A DNA stretch of 64,000 nucleotides from Sitta carolinensis. Lineage: Eukaryota > Chordata > Aves > Passeriformes > Sittidae. The notes below the pieces were generated by a model. It did not search any database. It saw only the letters and a program-made list of their open reading frames with translations, and was not told where the DNA came from. Of the stretch, positions 1 to 28,072 are shown in pieces. Position 1 is the stretch's first letter. The number at the start of each line of letters is the position of its first letter. The translations under genes and the position numbers were made by a program. The stretch is taken from the NCBI GenBank assembly GCA_032173965.1, contig CM063290.1, positions 4,477,501 through 4,541,500 of the forward strand, given 5' to 3'.

Positions 1-118
1 AATTCCAGGGATGGGGCAGCCACAACTTCTCAGGCAACCTGTGCCAGGGCCTCACCACCCTCACAGGGAAGAATTTCTTCCTAATATCTAATCTAAACCT
101 GCCCTCTTTTAGTTTAAA
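1..118 (-). mobile_element. CR1 LINE 3' region fragment
   Basis: The stretch contains the typical avian CR1 block GGGATGGGGCAGCCACAAC, then CTCACCACCCTCACAGGGAA and TTCTTCCTAATATCTAATCT. On the plus strand this reads as the reverse complement of the element. It is cut by the window edge, and its other end fades at about 118. It lies in the PLD1 intron left of the last visible exon. Confidence 0.85.
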
Positions 119-16409
<16,291 letters not shown>

Positions 16410-18068
16410 CTCAGGGGCCTGCACTCAGGAGCCACGGGGCACTGGGTAGAGACAGGGCAGAGCTGGCACCACCTTCTCTGCAACACAGGGCTGCAGGAAA
16501 ATGCTGGCAATGCATGGACACATCTTCCTTCCATCCTTCTACCCACATTCAGCCCAGCTATCCCCATCCTACACATCAATGCCAAAAGTTCAGCCCTAAA
16601 GCTACAGACCGTATCACTGCCTGGCCAAATCCCAGACTTAATTCACCCAGTGCTGCATTTCCCAGGTCAGGCTGCACAGAGGAAAAGCTCACTTAGAAAA
16701 TCAGTAGGAGTTTTTGCTACATGTTCTTCCTTTGAGCTAAGTAGTGCCAGAAACTTCCAGCATTATTAAGATTTCTTCTATTTCTATGCACCTTACACAG
16801 CTGCCTGTGGTGTCTGCATGCCTTGTGCTTTCCCACGTCTCCATCCCCTCAGCAGGCTCAAAAGTTACAGCTGTAAAGGTTCTTCTCTGGAGTCAGGAGC
16901 ATCCTGGTCCACACAGAAAGCCTGGGATCAACGAGGTGGACCCCACACCTTCTGTGCTCACCCCTCCAATATCCCAGGTGGCTGCAGAGGACCAGCTCAC
17001 TGTCCCTTTGTGATGGGAACACAGCCAGGGAAAAGGCTGCTGCCTGCTCAGGGCACTCAGGCAGTGGCACTCAGAGGAGTTTGGGCACTGTTGACTACAG
17101 CACTTCCCACCTTTATTCCCACCCATCCATTCCAGGAGCCTGAGTCACGAGAAAAACAGGGAAGGATGAAGAAAAAAAAAAATAAGGAAACAAAAGTAAA
17201 TCGATATATGAGGCATGGCCACTGACACTAGCACAAGCCTTCCCTGCTCATGAATATTTGCAAACCCTCTTCTTCCTCCTCCAGGCTCTTCATCCCACCA
17301 TGGGGCCGTGGAGCTGGCTGCTGGTCCTTGCACACAGCCAGGCTCCAGCTCCTGGGCATTGTCCTGATGATGATAAAAAGTCCCTTCAATCTTTGCCCTG
17401 CTCTGCAATAAATGTCATGGCTCAACAGCTACACTGAAAAAATATGGATGGGACAAACTGGCAACATTTTACAGAAGCCAATACAAGGATTCCCATTTAT
17501 ACTTGTGGAAGCTCTTACATTCTGTTAAAGAATGATTTTTCAAAAAAGTGTGACATTTCTGATGTTAAGTTCTTCAAAGAACACTGTGCAATTATTCTTG
17601 AGTGAGCTCCACAACAAGAGCTGGGTATGCCGTAACTTGGAAATAATTTAACATTTTAATAAATCATGTGTTTAGCTGCTTTTGAAAGAACATTCTTTAT
17701 TATCATTTCCTCTTGAAACAAGTCCATTATTTCATTACTACATAAGGCTGATACCATGCACGCCCAAAAACATGCTAGAAGCAGCTGCCTTCAGAAAAAA
17801 AAAATCCATTTGTATAAAGACCCGAATCAAGAAAATCCAGGTCAATCTTTCTCTTATACCAAAGTACAATGTAGAAGCAACAGCTTGGGAGTGAGGGCTC
17901 CAAGGGCCTGGGTGGCTCTGTCACCTTCCACCACTGGCAGGGAAAGCCACCAGAGCACAGAAGACTTTAGGGCCCCCAGGACACTTCAAGAGATCTGCAT
18001 GAATAATTCAAACATAAACACACATGTGGGTACCTCCTTTCCCAGTGATACACTGTACTTTGAGGCAA

Positions 18069-18520
18069 CGTCCTAGTTTCAGCTAGGACAGAGTTAATTT
18101 TATTATTAGCTGGTACAGTGCTGTGTTTTGGATTTAGGACCAGAAGAATGTTGATAACATGCTAATGTTTGAGTTGTTGCTAAGTTCTGCTTCCCTAATT
18201 CAAGGACTTCCCAGTTCCCAATGCTCTGACAATGAGGAGGTGCACAAAAAGCTGTGGGGCAGCATGGCCAGGACAGCTGACCCAAACTGGCCAAAGGGAT
18301 ATTCCATTCCACAGGACACCATTCCCAGGATATCAGCTGCAGAAATTGGCTGAGGGGGTGCCAACTGCAGCTGGGGGATGGGCACTGCTCAGGGGGTGGT
18401 GAGCAATTACTGTATTATGCATCACTTATTTCCATCAGTGTTATTCCCCTTTCATTACAATCATTACTATACTCTATTTTATTTCAATTATCGAACTGTT
18501 CACACCCCACTGATGTTACC
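18069..18520 (+). mobile_element. Solo LTR of a passerine endogenous retrovirus (degraded)
   Basis: The stretch opens with a segment like GTTTCAGCTAGGACAGAG and GTTAATTTT, and continues through AGCTGGTACAGTGCTGTG. It then has CAGGACAGCTGACCCAAACT and GGCCAAAGGGATATTCCA, and ends in the T-rich 3' part. This order matches an abundant songbird LTR family as I remember it. No internal retroviral genes flank it, so it is a solo LTR. The first few bases and the precise 3' end are eroded, and target-site duplications are not clear. Confidence 0.75.
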
Positions 18521-20347
18521 CTACCCAGTCTGTGCAGCCCCTCTGCAGCAGGAATTTGGCACTGGCACTGCCCCACACCTCCCTCACCATCTCTTCATGG
18601 AAAGCCAGTTCTCCCTCTTGAAAGCTTTACACTTTTCCTATTCTAACATCTTGCAGGGACTTCAATTATTCAGAGAGCATAAGGTACATTTTCAATTGTT
18701 TGAAGTGAAGTCATCCCACCTGATACAGACTGGCTTTGGATGTTTGATTTTCTCCCTGGAAAGCAGGCATCCATAAACAGCATTCCCAAGGGAGGCCATG
18801 CTACCAGGCTTTCCCAAATAACCCTGGGGACGGCAGGAGGGAGCCTAGAGCCTCAGTCTGCACCAATACATACATTAAAATCCTATTTCCCACTCTGTAC
18901 TTCATGAAAAGAATTTTTTGATGTATTTCTAGCTGCAAATAAAGCAGCATCTTGCTTTGTATATCTGTCTGCATTCACATTTAGAAACAAAACAGAATTT
19001 GGGGTTTTTTTCCATCAGATAATGCTTTTGCTTCATGGAAACTTAATGCCCTTTCCAAAAGAAGTTTCCCATGGTCAAAGAGAACACAAGCCCAAACACA
19101 CTCTGGACATGCCATGCCAGCAGTTACACTTGAAGGAAATTACCAGCAGACAATTACCACATCAGCAGGGCTGGAGGAAGAGCAGCAGTGAGGAGCCAAC
19201 AGGGAGAGAGGATGCTCTCTCTTCCTCCTCCTTTCCTCCCCACTGTGCCAGGTACAGCTGGGCTCTTTGTTAGATTAATTGACACAGTTGGTTAATGGAT
19301 AAACAATTAACCAGTGTATGCAATGATTATTTGCAAGGGACCACAGCAGGGCTCCATAACTCAAGACTTTTTTTTTTTTAAAGCTAAAGCTGTTTTCACA
19401 GCTGGCACAGACAAATCCTGCAATAAATCAGGGTCCAAACTCAGATGGGCAGCAAGATTCCCCCCATCAAGATTAGAGCCAAATTTTGGGGTTGAGAGGG
19501 AAAATGTGACTTGCCCATGTCCCCACAAACCTGGGCAGTGGCCACGTTCTCTGTCACAGCTGGTTGCTGCAGAGCCAGAGGACACAGGGCAAATCCAGCC
19601 CTGGGCAGGGAGGATGGCACTGGGGTCAGCTGGAAAGACAGGACATACCACATCCCTCTGAAAGCTTTGCCAACTCACTTTACAGGGCTCTGCTCCATAA
19701 GAGCTACTTAACCTCTTGGGCAGAGTTTCCATGCGGACACTCTCTGCATTCCCATGGGCAAGCTGAGGAATGCCTGGGTTAATCCACAACAGGCCGGATG
19801 CAAACAGGCACCACACAAGGATATCCAGGATTTTACCACAAACCAGGCAGGCCACACCAAGAAGGCCCTGTCTGTCCAGTGCCACTCACTGCTGACAGAC
19901 AAGAAAAGGGAATTATAAACCTCTGATGCTGAACTCAAGTGATACCACCAAATAGCAGGAGACTGAAAATAACAGGATCAAACTTCTGAGAAATAACTGC
20001 TGCATTTCAGTAGTCAGCTGTTGCCATTCAAGACAGAAAACAAGCTGCAGATTTTTGAAAGGAAAATAAACCCAACCAACCAAAAGAGAAAAAACAAGGG
20101 TCTGACCGAGTCAAGAACCGGCAACCCGAACAAAGGCAAAACCTGTGCCAAAATGCACAAACAGGACTATTGCCTGTGAGCCAGGAAGGAAGAGATGGTG
20201 CAGAACACAGGAAGACTCAGACCTAAAGCATTTGACCTGTGAGAACAGGGTCAGTACTGAGAGAAGGCAGAGAAACGTGCCAGCAGACTGCAATCCTGCA
20301 GAAAGCTGCTGTGTGCAGGGTGGACGAGGGAGAAGTGCTCTGAATTA

Positions 20348-20600
20348 GAATCACAGAATGATTTAAGCTGGAAAGGACCTTGAAGATCATCCATTCTAAC
20401 CCTGGACCATGGGCAGGGACATCTTCCATTATCCCAGGTTGCTCCAAGCCCCGTCCAACCTAGCCTTGAACATTTCTAGGGATGGGGCATCCACAGCTTC
20501 TCTGGGCAACCAATGCCTCACCACTCTCAAAGGCAAGAATTTGTTCTTAATATCTGATCTAAATCTACTCTCTTTCAGTTTAACTGCTGGTTTAAAGCAG
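20348..20600 (-). mobile_element. CR1 LINE 3' end fragment
   Basis: On the plus strand it opens with AATCACAGAATGATTTAAGC, the reverse complement of the CR1 3' terminal octamer region. It then has the GGGATGGGGCATCCACAGCT block and TCTTAATATCTGATCTAAAT. It is 5'-truncated, as usual for CR1, and lies in the first intron of PLD1 in the same orientation as the gene. Confidence 0.88.
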
Positions 20601-22002
20601 AGATTAGGGAGAAAGCCCTACCTAATGGCAAAGGCATGGCACTGCCTGAGGAGGGGTTTGCAGAGTCTCAGAGCTGAGGGAGGCAGGGGAACAGTTGCAT
20701 CCCAGCACCCACACCCCAAACCTGTTGCCAGGGCAGCCAGGAGATGGTGTTTGAACAGAGGGAAGGTGCTGATCTGACTTTATTCGGCTCAAAGTCTGCC
20801 TGAGCAAAAGCAGCAAGAAGGAAAACACAATGAAAAGACTCAGCAGTAAAGGAAAACATTGGAAAGAATGAACAGACAAGGAAAAAAGGAGATCATTGAA
20901 AACTGAAAGAGGTAAAAACACATACTACAAACCCTATAAAGACTGCTGACACTGCCTTTGTCCAATCCAACTCTCATATTAATTATGTCCTCTTGAAGCA
21001 CCACTTAAGCTCTCTGCCTCCTGTCCCAGGCTGCCTCCACAGCACACAGGTCCCAAACCCTTGAACTTGTAAAATATATACACTGGAAACAGTGACTGCA
21101 TCAAGAATCAGCCAAGATTTCAACCGCAGGGACAATGATTAAAAAACCAGAAATTAACTATATTAATCCCTGAGCCCTTGTGAATATATTGCAAACCTGT
21201 AGCCCCATCCTGCAGCTTTTCAAGCCCGATATCTACTTGTTATTTACCATTTTGGTTATGCTTTAACCCCAAGTTATTACTTCAAGGATCATATGACCAT
21301 CTCAGCCTTCACTAAAGAAATTTTTTTTTACTACTTGTTGCACAGGACAGCAAAAGCATAGCTTTAAAGGCATGGAAACTGGAAGGCAGAAAATACATAT
21401 TTTTGTAAATATTCATGAACAGTTCCGTGTTTTGAAGACACTGACGTCCTGATGTGAAAATATATGCGGCTGGTAATAGCACAGACTACCTAAAATTTGG
21501 TCAGCCTAAGTTTATTCTGTATTATGGCAGATCTGAAATAAGCTCAGACAATCACAGCTCCTTAATGAGGTTCCGATGCTGAAAAGCACCACAGAGAGCT
21601 ATGAAACCCAGAAAAACTTCATTTGGAAAAAGAGGGGAGCAGAGAAGAGAAAATGCATCCAGGAAAAGCAGACATTTCCTGCTAATGCCTCCCAGGGTTT
21701 GATGTTCTGTATCAACTCTTATCCCTACAGTGAGAAACACTATAATCCTGAAAATTATCTCATTCCTGTTCTCATGACATCTCTCAGAGTACAGTGACCT
21801 TCTGGCAAGGGCTGTGACAAGTGACCTCTGTTCCCGTACTTGGTTTTCTCCTGCAGGCAGCAGCACCCATGGTGGGACACACAAAAACCTCCCAGGCTGC
21901 CTGGAGCAGAACAGACAGGCTCAGGTCAAAAGAGGGCAGGGAGATGGGGTTATTAAACAGAAAACAAACAAACAAAACAAAGCCCAAAGAATCTGAGCCA
22001 TG

Positions 22003-22024
22003 AATTCTCTCTCTCTCTCTCTCC
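22003..22024. repeat. CT dinucleotide microsatellite
   Basis: A perfect CT run of about ten units lies in the first PLD1 intron. Confidence 0.9.
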
Positions 22025-24438
22025 TCCTGCTGCTGCCAGGAGCCTGGGTGCAATAGGGGCACCAAGAGCCCAAATGAAATGCCAAGGAATTCCATGCACA
22101 ATGCCCTCAACAGCTTTTTGCTCTGTCTAGTGGTGATGAATCTTTTGCATGTAAATGTTTCCTGATTCATCTAATTTTAAACCTAAAATTAACTTTGGAC
22201 AACTCTGTCTTGGAGAAATACCCTCATCTGAGCCATTTCTGAGGAGTTATTTGCTTCCCCCAGGAGAAGCTGGGCTTGTCAGCATCCCAGATTTATGTCC
22301 TGGCACACCTTCCTTCCACAGCCCTGGGCAGGGGGCAGCTCTCCACCACAGCTAGGAAGTGTCCCCTGTGCTCAGGATCCCTGCCAGCACCTGCAAAGAG
22401 TGCCCTACTTTTCCAGCCCCAGAAAAATCCCCATACTCACACAAAGTAAAACAGACACACACTGATTTTACCTTTCCCTCAATATTTAATCAAAGCCCCA
22501 GGGCTCTTGTAGGTAGCATGCTACATTTTCTAACTATGAAATTAAAAGACAGAAGGATTGAAGAATGCTCAGTAATGCCTTAACCCTGTTCTTCAGTTCA
22601 GTACATGGAAAACACACAGCCAGAGGAGTCAGCAGCCAGCAAGAGCAAATGCAGATGCCTCTTGAAAATCTGACGTTCTGGATGCTCATACTGCAGGGGC
22701 AGTGGAAAAGGATTAGGGTTTGTTGTCTAAAACACATAAACCAGCCCTTGAATAAGAACCAAAGCATTACTCCTACCCTGGAAAGATCTGGAGCTGGAGA
22801 ACTCATATAAAAATCAAGATCAACAATAGACATGTTGAAACATCATCCTGACCTAATTTGCTTATCTTAGCCCATCATGATAAAACCAAAACATTTTAAA
22901 ATACTGTTTCCAAAACAATTATTCCTATAAAGTGCTCACATTTAATAGCAATACCTCTAAAAGCAGAAACCAATTAGTGCTTCCTGCAGCACAGTTCCCT
23001 GGCTCTGCATTATTGATTTCCACAGTCCTTGCCACGTGAGGCTTATTGCCAAGCCACCACCCTGCCCTGCAGGAACAGGAATCCTGTTTGCAACAGGACA
23101 TGAGATGCTTCAAGGCTGGAGTGGCCAGGAAATAACAGGTTGATCTTTGGAAGTCCCTCCTGCACTATCCACACTGGGCAGAGCTGGGACAGCGCTCTGC
23201 AGCATCCATCCCACAGCACTTCTGCTAGAGAAAAGGACACAGATAAAGCCAGGCAGGTCAAGGGAAAGGATGAGGTAAGGCACTGGTGACTAACCCACGG
23301 CCTCAGCCAGAAAACCCCTCCGTGCTGGTTTGTCTCCACACCCAGGCCCAGCCTAAGCGTCAGGCACCTCCCAAGGACTCGTTTCATTTGCTTTACAGAA
23401 CAGTAAAGGGAAAACATAAACATCCTCGGATGGGCAGGGGCTGCTGATCTCATGCTGATGTACTGGTTGCTCTGGCTCCCACTCCCCCTGCCCAGCAGCA
23501 CCATCCCTGCTCCCTGGGCTGCCACAGGAAGCACAGCCTCCTCAGGAAGCCGACCATTAGGTATTCATTGGTAATTAAGGCTGGCCCTACACATATTCAT
23601 TACCTTGCTTTGGATTCCTCAGGCATGGACAAGAGTGTTTAAGCACAGCACTTGCACTTCGGGCTGTGCATCCTTCAGGGATCACCACCAGCCCTCCACT
23701 CCCTGATGTGATCCATGGCACACATCCTGCAGCCCTATACCCAGGAGCACTGCCATGTAACACCCCTGAAAACCAGGACAGGGGATGCCCAGAGCCTCTG
23801 GAACCTGGTTACTCACCCCCAGAGACCCACTAGCACTATAGCTGCAGGCAGGCAAAGGGAACCAGGTGACAGCACCTTGGGGATCAGCTCCATCTCAGCA
23901 TCCCCAAACAACACAACCAAGATGCAAGAGAGTCGTCAATAGAGTCCTGGACTGATGGAAAAGAGGGGACTGGAAAACTGCTGCAAAGAGCAAACAGCAG
24001 GAAGGCCAAAGCATGCAGCACTTCTGGGGGCTGACAGACACGGAGTTTGGCACAAGACAGAGCCCACAAAAGCTTTATATAAAATCCTAAAAGCAAGGAG
24101 CTAGCCAAAGTGATAGTGTAATGCACAGGACGCTTAGAGTGACCATCTCCATGAGCATCAGGGATAACAGGGACCACCACTGTGCTCACAGGATGATACA
24201 CATGGCTGCAGCTCTTATCTGTAGCTGAACACATCACACAAATACAGCACATATTTTAGTGACCTAAATGTATAGGTATCTACAGGACTGATGTCCTGTA
24301 TATCACTCAACACTATTCTGGTATCTCCCAGTGCCACGTCTGCTCCAGCAACTGCCACCTGCCAAGCCACATTTCCGCAGGGAATTCCAGCAGCTCGGAG
24401 AGCAGCGGGCATGCTGGCAGGCAGCCCAACACCTCCAT

Positions 24439-24463
24439 CCCTCTCTCCCTCCCTCCCTCCCAC
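24439..24463. repeat. CCCT-type polypyrimidine tract
   Basis: A run of CCCT and CTCT units, pyrimidine only, followed by CCACAG. Its exon-like acceptor look is accidental, as no open exon of known type follows. Confidence 0.8.
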
Positions 24464-27400
24464 AGTGGGGTTAGCTGGCAGCTGATATATGCAAACACAG
24501 ACCTCCACATATCTCCTACCAGCCAAGCTAATTCCAGGGAAAGCACCACAGCCTGTGCTCGGGAGGGACTCAGCAACTGCAACAGGATCTCAGCCCAGCC
24601 CTGTGCCCTGCATAGGCACTGGCTCCTGGCAGCAGCTCTGGATCACAGCAAAGAGCACAGGTATGTGTCAGGAGGTCGATGTCCCCATTCCTGCTGCCAC
24701 CCTGCTGCTGATTGAACTGTTCCCATTAAGTGGGAACATGATTTTTCTTTCTCCTCCTGCTTTTTTCCATGTGAAAGCACAGGGAGGTGATTTTGCTGAC
24801 CCTTTATGTGACCTGCTCAAAGAAATCAGAAATTCCTCAGGGTATCACAGCAACAAGGAGCAGCAGATTGAGATCGTTTATTTTTACTAACAGTTTAACT
24901 AAAAGTTTAACACTTCAGTAAAATGCTGTTTCTATTGTCTTGACTTTTGGGAGTTTGTTTGCCCTAATGGAACTTTTCAAATAATTTCCATTTAAAAAAA
25001 CCCCAAACAGTTGGCAGGGGCAGAGAGCCATGATGGAGGAGGAAAGAGACCCTCCCACTAAACACTACTACAGTTAGTGTATCCCCAGTATACTGCAGAA
25101 CTCAAATGTTCCCATGTGAGCAGCCAAGTCCAACTCCCTCCCCTGCCTGGGGATTGCAAGGCACAGGATCATCTCCCACGGTGGCTTCCCCATGACACCA
25201 CCAGCTTCGAGGACCACCACCACAGTTTTACTGATGCTTCTGTCCCTCTCAGAGGCAGTTCCAAGTGCAGGGCTGGGACCCACAAGCAGTGGCAGGCCCA
25301 GACAGGTGCATGCACAGTGCCATCCCACGCTGATCCTTCCTGGCAGCGTGAGCCAGCCCTGTGACTGCTCACGCTGAGCACTCACCTCTGCCAAGCTTTT
25401 GCTGACTGTGCACACCCTGTGCCAGGGGTGTACTTTGGTAACCCAAAGCACGGGATGACCTCTGGCTAATGGGTGCGACAGGAACTGTGGCACCTCGGGG
25501 TCACCAGGCTGTCCCTGCAAGGCTATGTCCCAGCTCCTCTCTCTGTTCCCCAGCCAGGATCCTGCTGCTTCCCCATCCCAAACAGGACCCTGCAGAGCAC
25601 TGTCACCTGCTGTCCCTGCCCAGGGACAGGCTGGAGCCACAATGCAAAGCCCCATAACGTGGCGCAGACACCCCCATCACCCCAAAATGCTCCTGTACTC
25701 CTGCCTGCAAACCTGGATTCAGCACCTTGCCGAACCAAAGCTCCTTAGTGATTTTTAATGTTTTATTTAGCAATGCTTTCAAATGTGTTTGATGCATTCT
25801 CGCTGATAAGCTCCATAAGAATTTGATGTCTCTGTCCTCATTTGACTTCAGTTATTTTCCAGTCTACTCTTAAAGCTGCAGCGCTCAGTGGCTGCAGCTC
25901 CCACCATCAAGCTGGAACACCCAGCACTACAAGCCTGTCGGACAGTCAGGCATCATTCCAAAAAAACCAGCAACAGCAGGTGCCAGAGGTGACAACAGGA
26001 GGGTGCATGTCTGCTCCTGATCCACATTACCAAGCTGCTTTTCCTCGGAACAGCCAGCACTGACACAGGCAGACACCAGCCCTAAGCCTCCCTTTCACAC
26101 CCAGAAATCTCCAACCAGCTCCTGAACAGATTCATCTGTGCATTTAGGATAACACTAAGGTCTCACAAGAACTGCATTTTCCTTCTCTGTGGCCAGCTAA
26201 AAAAAGTATTTGGGAACATGTCGTTTACAATAAGAAAGCAGTTGGCTTGGGGAAGTCCCAGAGGTAATTGTAAGAGAAGCCTCTGAGCCAAGCTCAGAGG
26301 GCAGAGGTGATGCTGTCCCCAAGACCAGGTTGCTTTGCAAACCAACCTCTCCCACAGACACCCTACAGGATAACATAACAGCACCTAGAACACAGGGTAC
26401 TCAAGCTAGTGAAAAGTTAATTTTTCTATATCTCGAAGTGTTTGATTCATTATCAGAATTATGGATAAGTAAGCAATTAGAGAAATTTGGCTCTAATTTC
26501 TCAAATAATTCTGGAATGATGGCCGAGGTTTCAGATTGAGATCAAATCCAGGCAAATTCACTAAGAAATTGTCTGTTATGAAGCAGTAACTTGCAGAAAC
26601 AGAATAGCTCCCTTATGTTTCTTTCTTAAATACAACTAAACACCTGCAAATTTATGCAAAGTAACTCATTTACACGCATTGACAATACTGACAGCTTGCT
26701 TAGAACAAAATAGATGCTGTGGACAAATTTTTTTTAATCATTTTCCTAGAGGGGAAAAACAATGTCTTGATCAAGCCTGCACAGGAGCCTGCTGATGTCA
26801 GGCAGGGGAAGATTATGTTCATCTCAGAGCTCAGATCAAGCCTCAGCTGCCTCCTCTCTCCCCTACCCACATCTCCAGACCTCCAGCATATTACAAGCAA
26901 CACGGGGGTCTGGGCAAAGCAGACACCCTGCAGTTCATTCTCCTTTTGTCAAGACTCCTTTACAGTATTTTTCCCCACAAATTCCTAGAGGAAATCAGAG
27001 CGTTTATATTATGACTTACAAGCTTAACCCTCCAGACCTCAGCACATCATGAGGCAAAAATTAAAGACTATTTTTCCTTCAACTGCCATGACCTTCTAGA
27101 GCAGTGCTGCCCAGAGAAGTGTTTGCAGAGAGTTTTCTACATGTACAAAAAAAGCTGTTTGGCAAGAAGAAATGCAAAAGCTTTGGGAGAGAAGTAAAAA
27201 AGGCTAAACAGGCTCAGAGAGCAGTTCCCATCTTGCCAGCTCTTTCTCCTGGTGAACAAAATGGCTCACTTGCCATAACTGCTGCCAAAGCTCTGCAGGA
27301 TCAGGTCTAACCATAGAGATTTCAAAGCCACCATGAGTCATCTCCTATTCTTTCTTGGTAAGACTTAACACTGGGTGGGACACAGACACAGAAAAAAAAA

Positions 27401-28052
27401 ATCAATTTGCAGGAAACCTCAGTCATGGAAAAATATACTTCATAACATCTCACGGGGACTACATAAATAGCAAAAGAGAAATGAGAAAACAAAGTACTTC
27501 TTTCTGAAAAGACTATGATGCTCTGCCTACTCTCCAAATTGTTTCAGCAGCCCTTCAGCTGTGACAGAGAGAGGACAGCTGAGCTCCCTAGAAGACCCCA
27601 GCAGCCATGGGTGCTTCCCGGTGCACCCAAGAGAACCACAAGGCATATTTGTGTTCTTCAAGTGAAGTCAATTGCATCATCATGTAACTGCATCTTACCT
27701 GAATTGAAAGAGAAAATATAAGTACAAACCATCCAGTTGTTTCACCTCTTGTGTGCCACATTCGAAGCTGGCAGTGAGGAAGAACACTTGTCTTTTAAAT
27801 AAAGGAAAGCCCCAACAGCAGGGTTGGCTTTAGTCAGGTACTGGTGTAGTTATGAGGTCCTGCTATAGCCACAACAGGCTATGAAACAACACCTCAGGCT
27901 ACTGAAAGGGTTGGAAAGGTGCAATTAATTACTCTTGCTGGTTTATTTCCCTCCCCCCCCATCACCCGAGGGCTTCCTGGAGGCTTCAAGCAGGAGTCAG
28001 CCCAGCTGATGGTGAGAGAAGCCTGTGCTGTGAAGTTTATCTGACCCAACGC

Positions 28053-28072
28053 AACGCAGTGAGCACTGCGTT
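28053..28072. repeat. 20-bp palindrome, 9-bp arms
   Basis: AACGCAGTGAGCACTGCGTT has perfect 9-bp arms around a two-base centre. It could be a dimeric factor site or merely chance. Confidence 0.85.

Noticed and set aside
16410..16424. In-frame GTG upstream of the PLD1 ATG as a start
   Set aside because: Vertebrate PLD1 starts at the MSL methionine, and the upstream codons lie at or beyond a likely splice acceptor.
25074..25655. A 193-codon minus-strand open frame
   Set aside because: It shows ordinary GC-biased composition, no homology that I recognise and no initiation or splice context.
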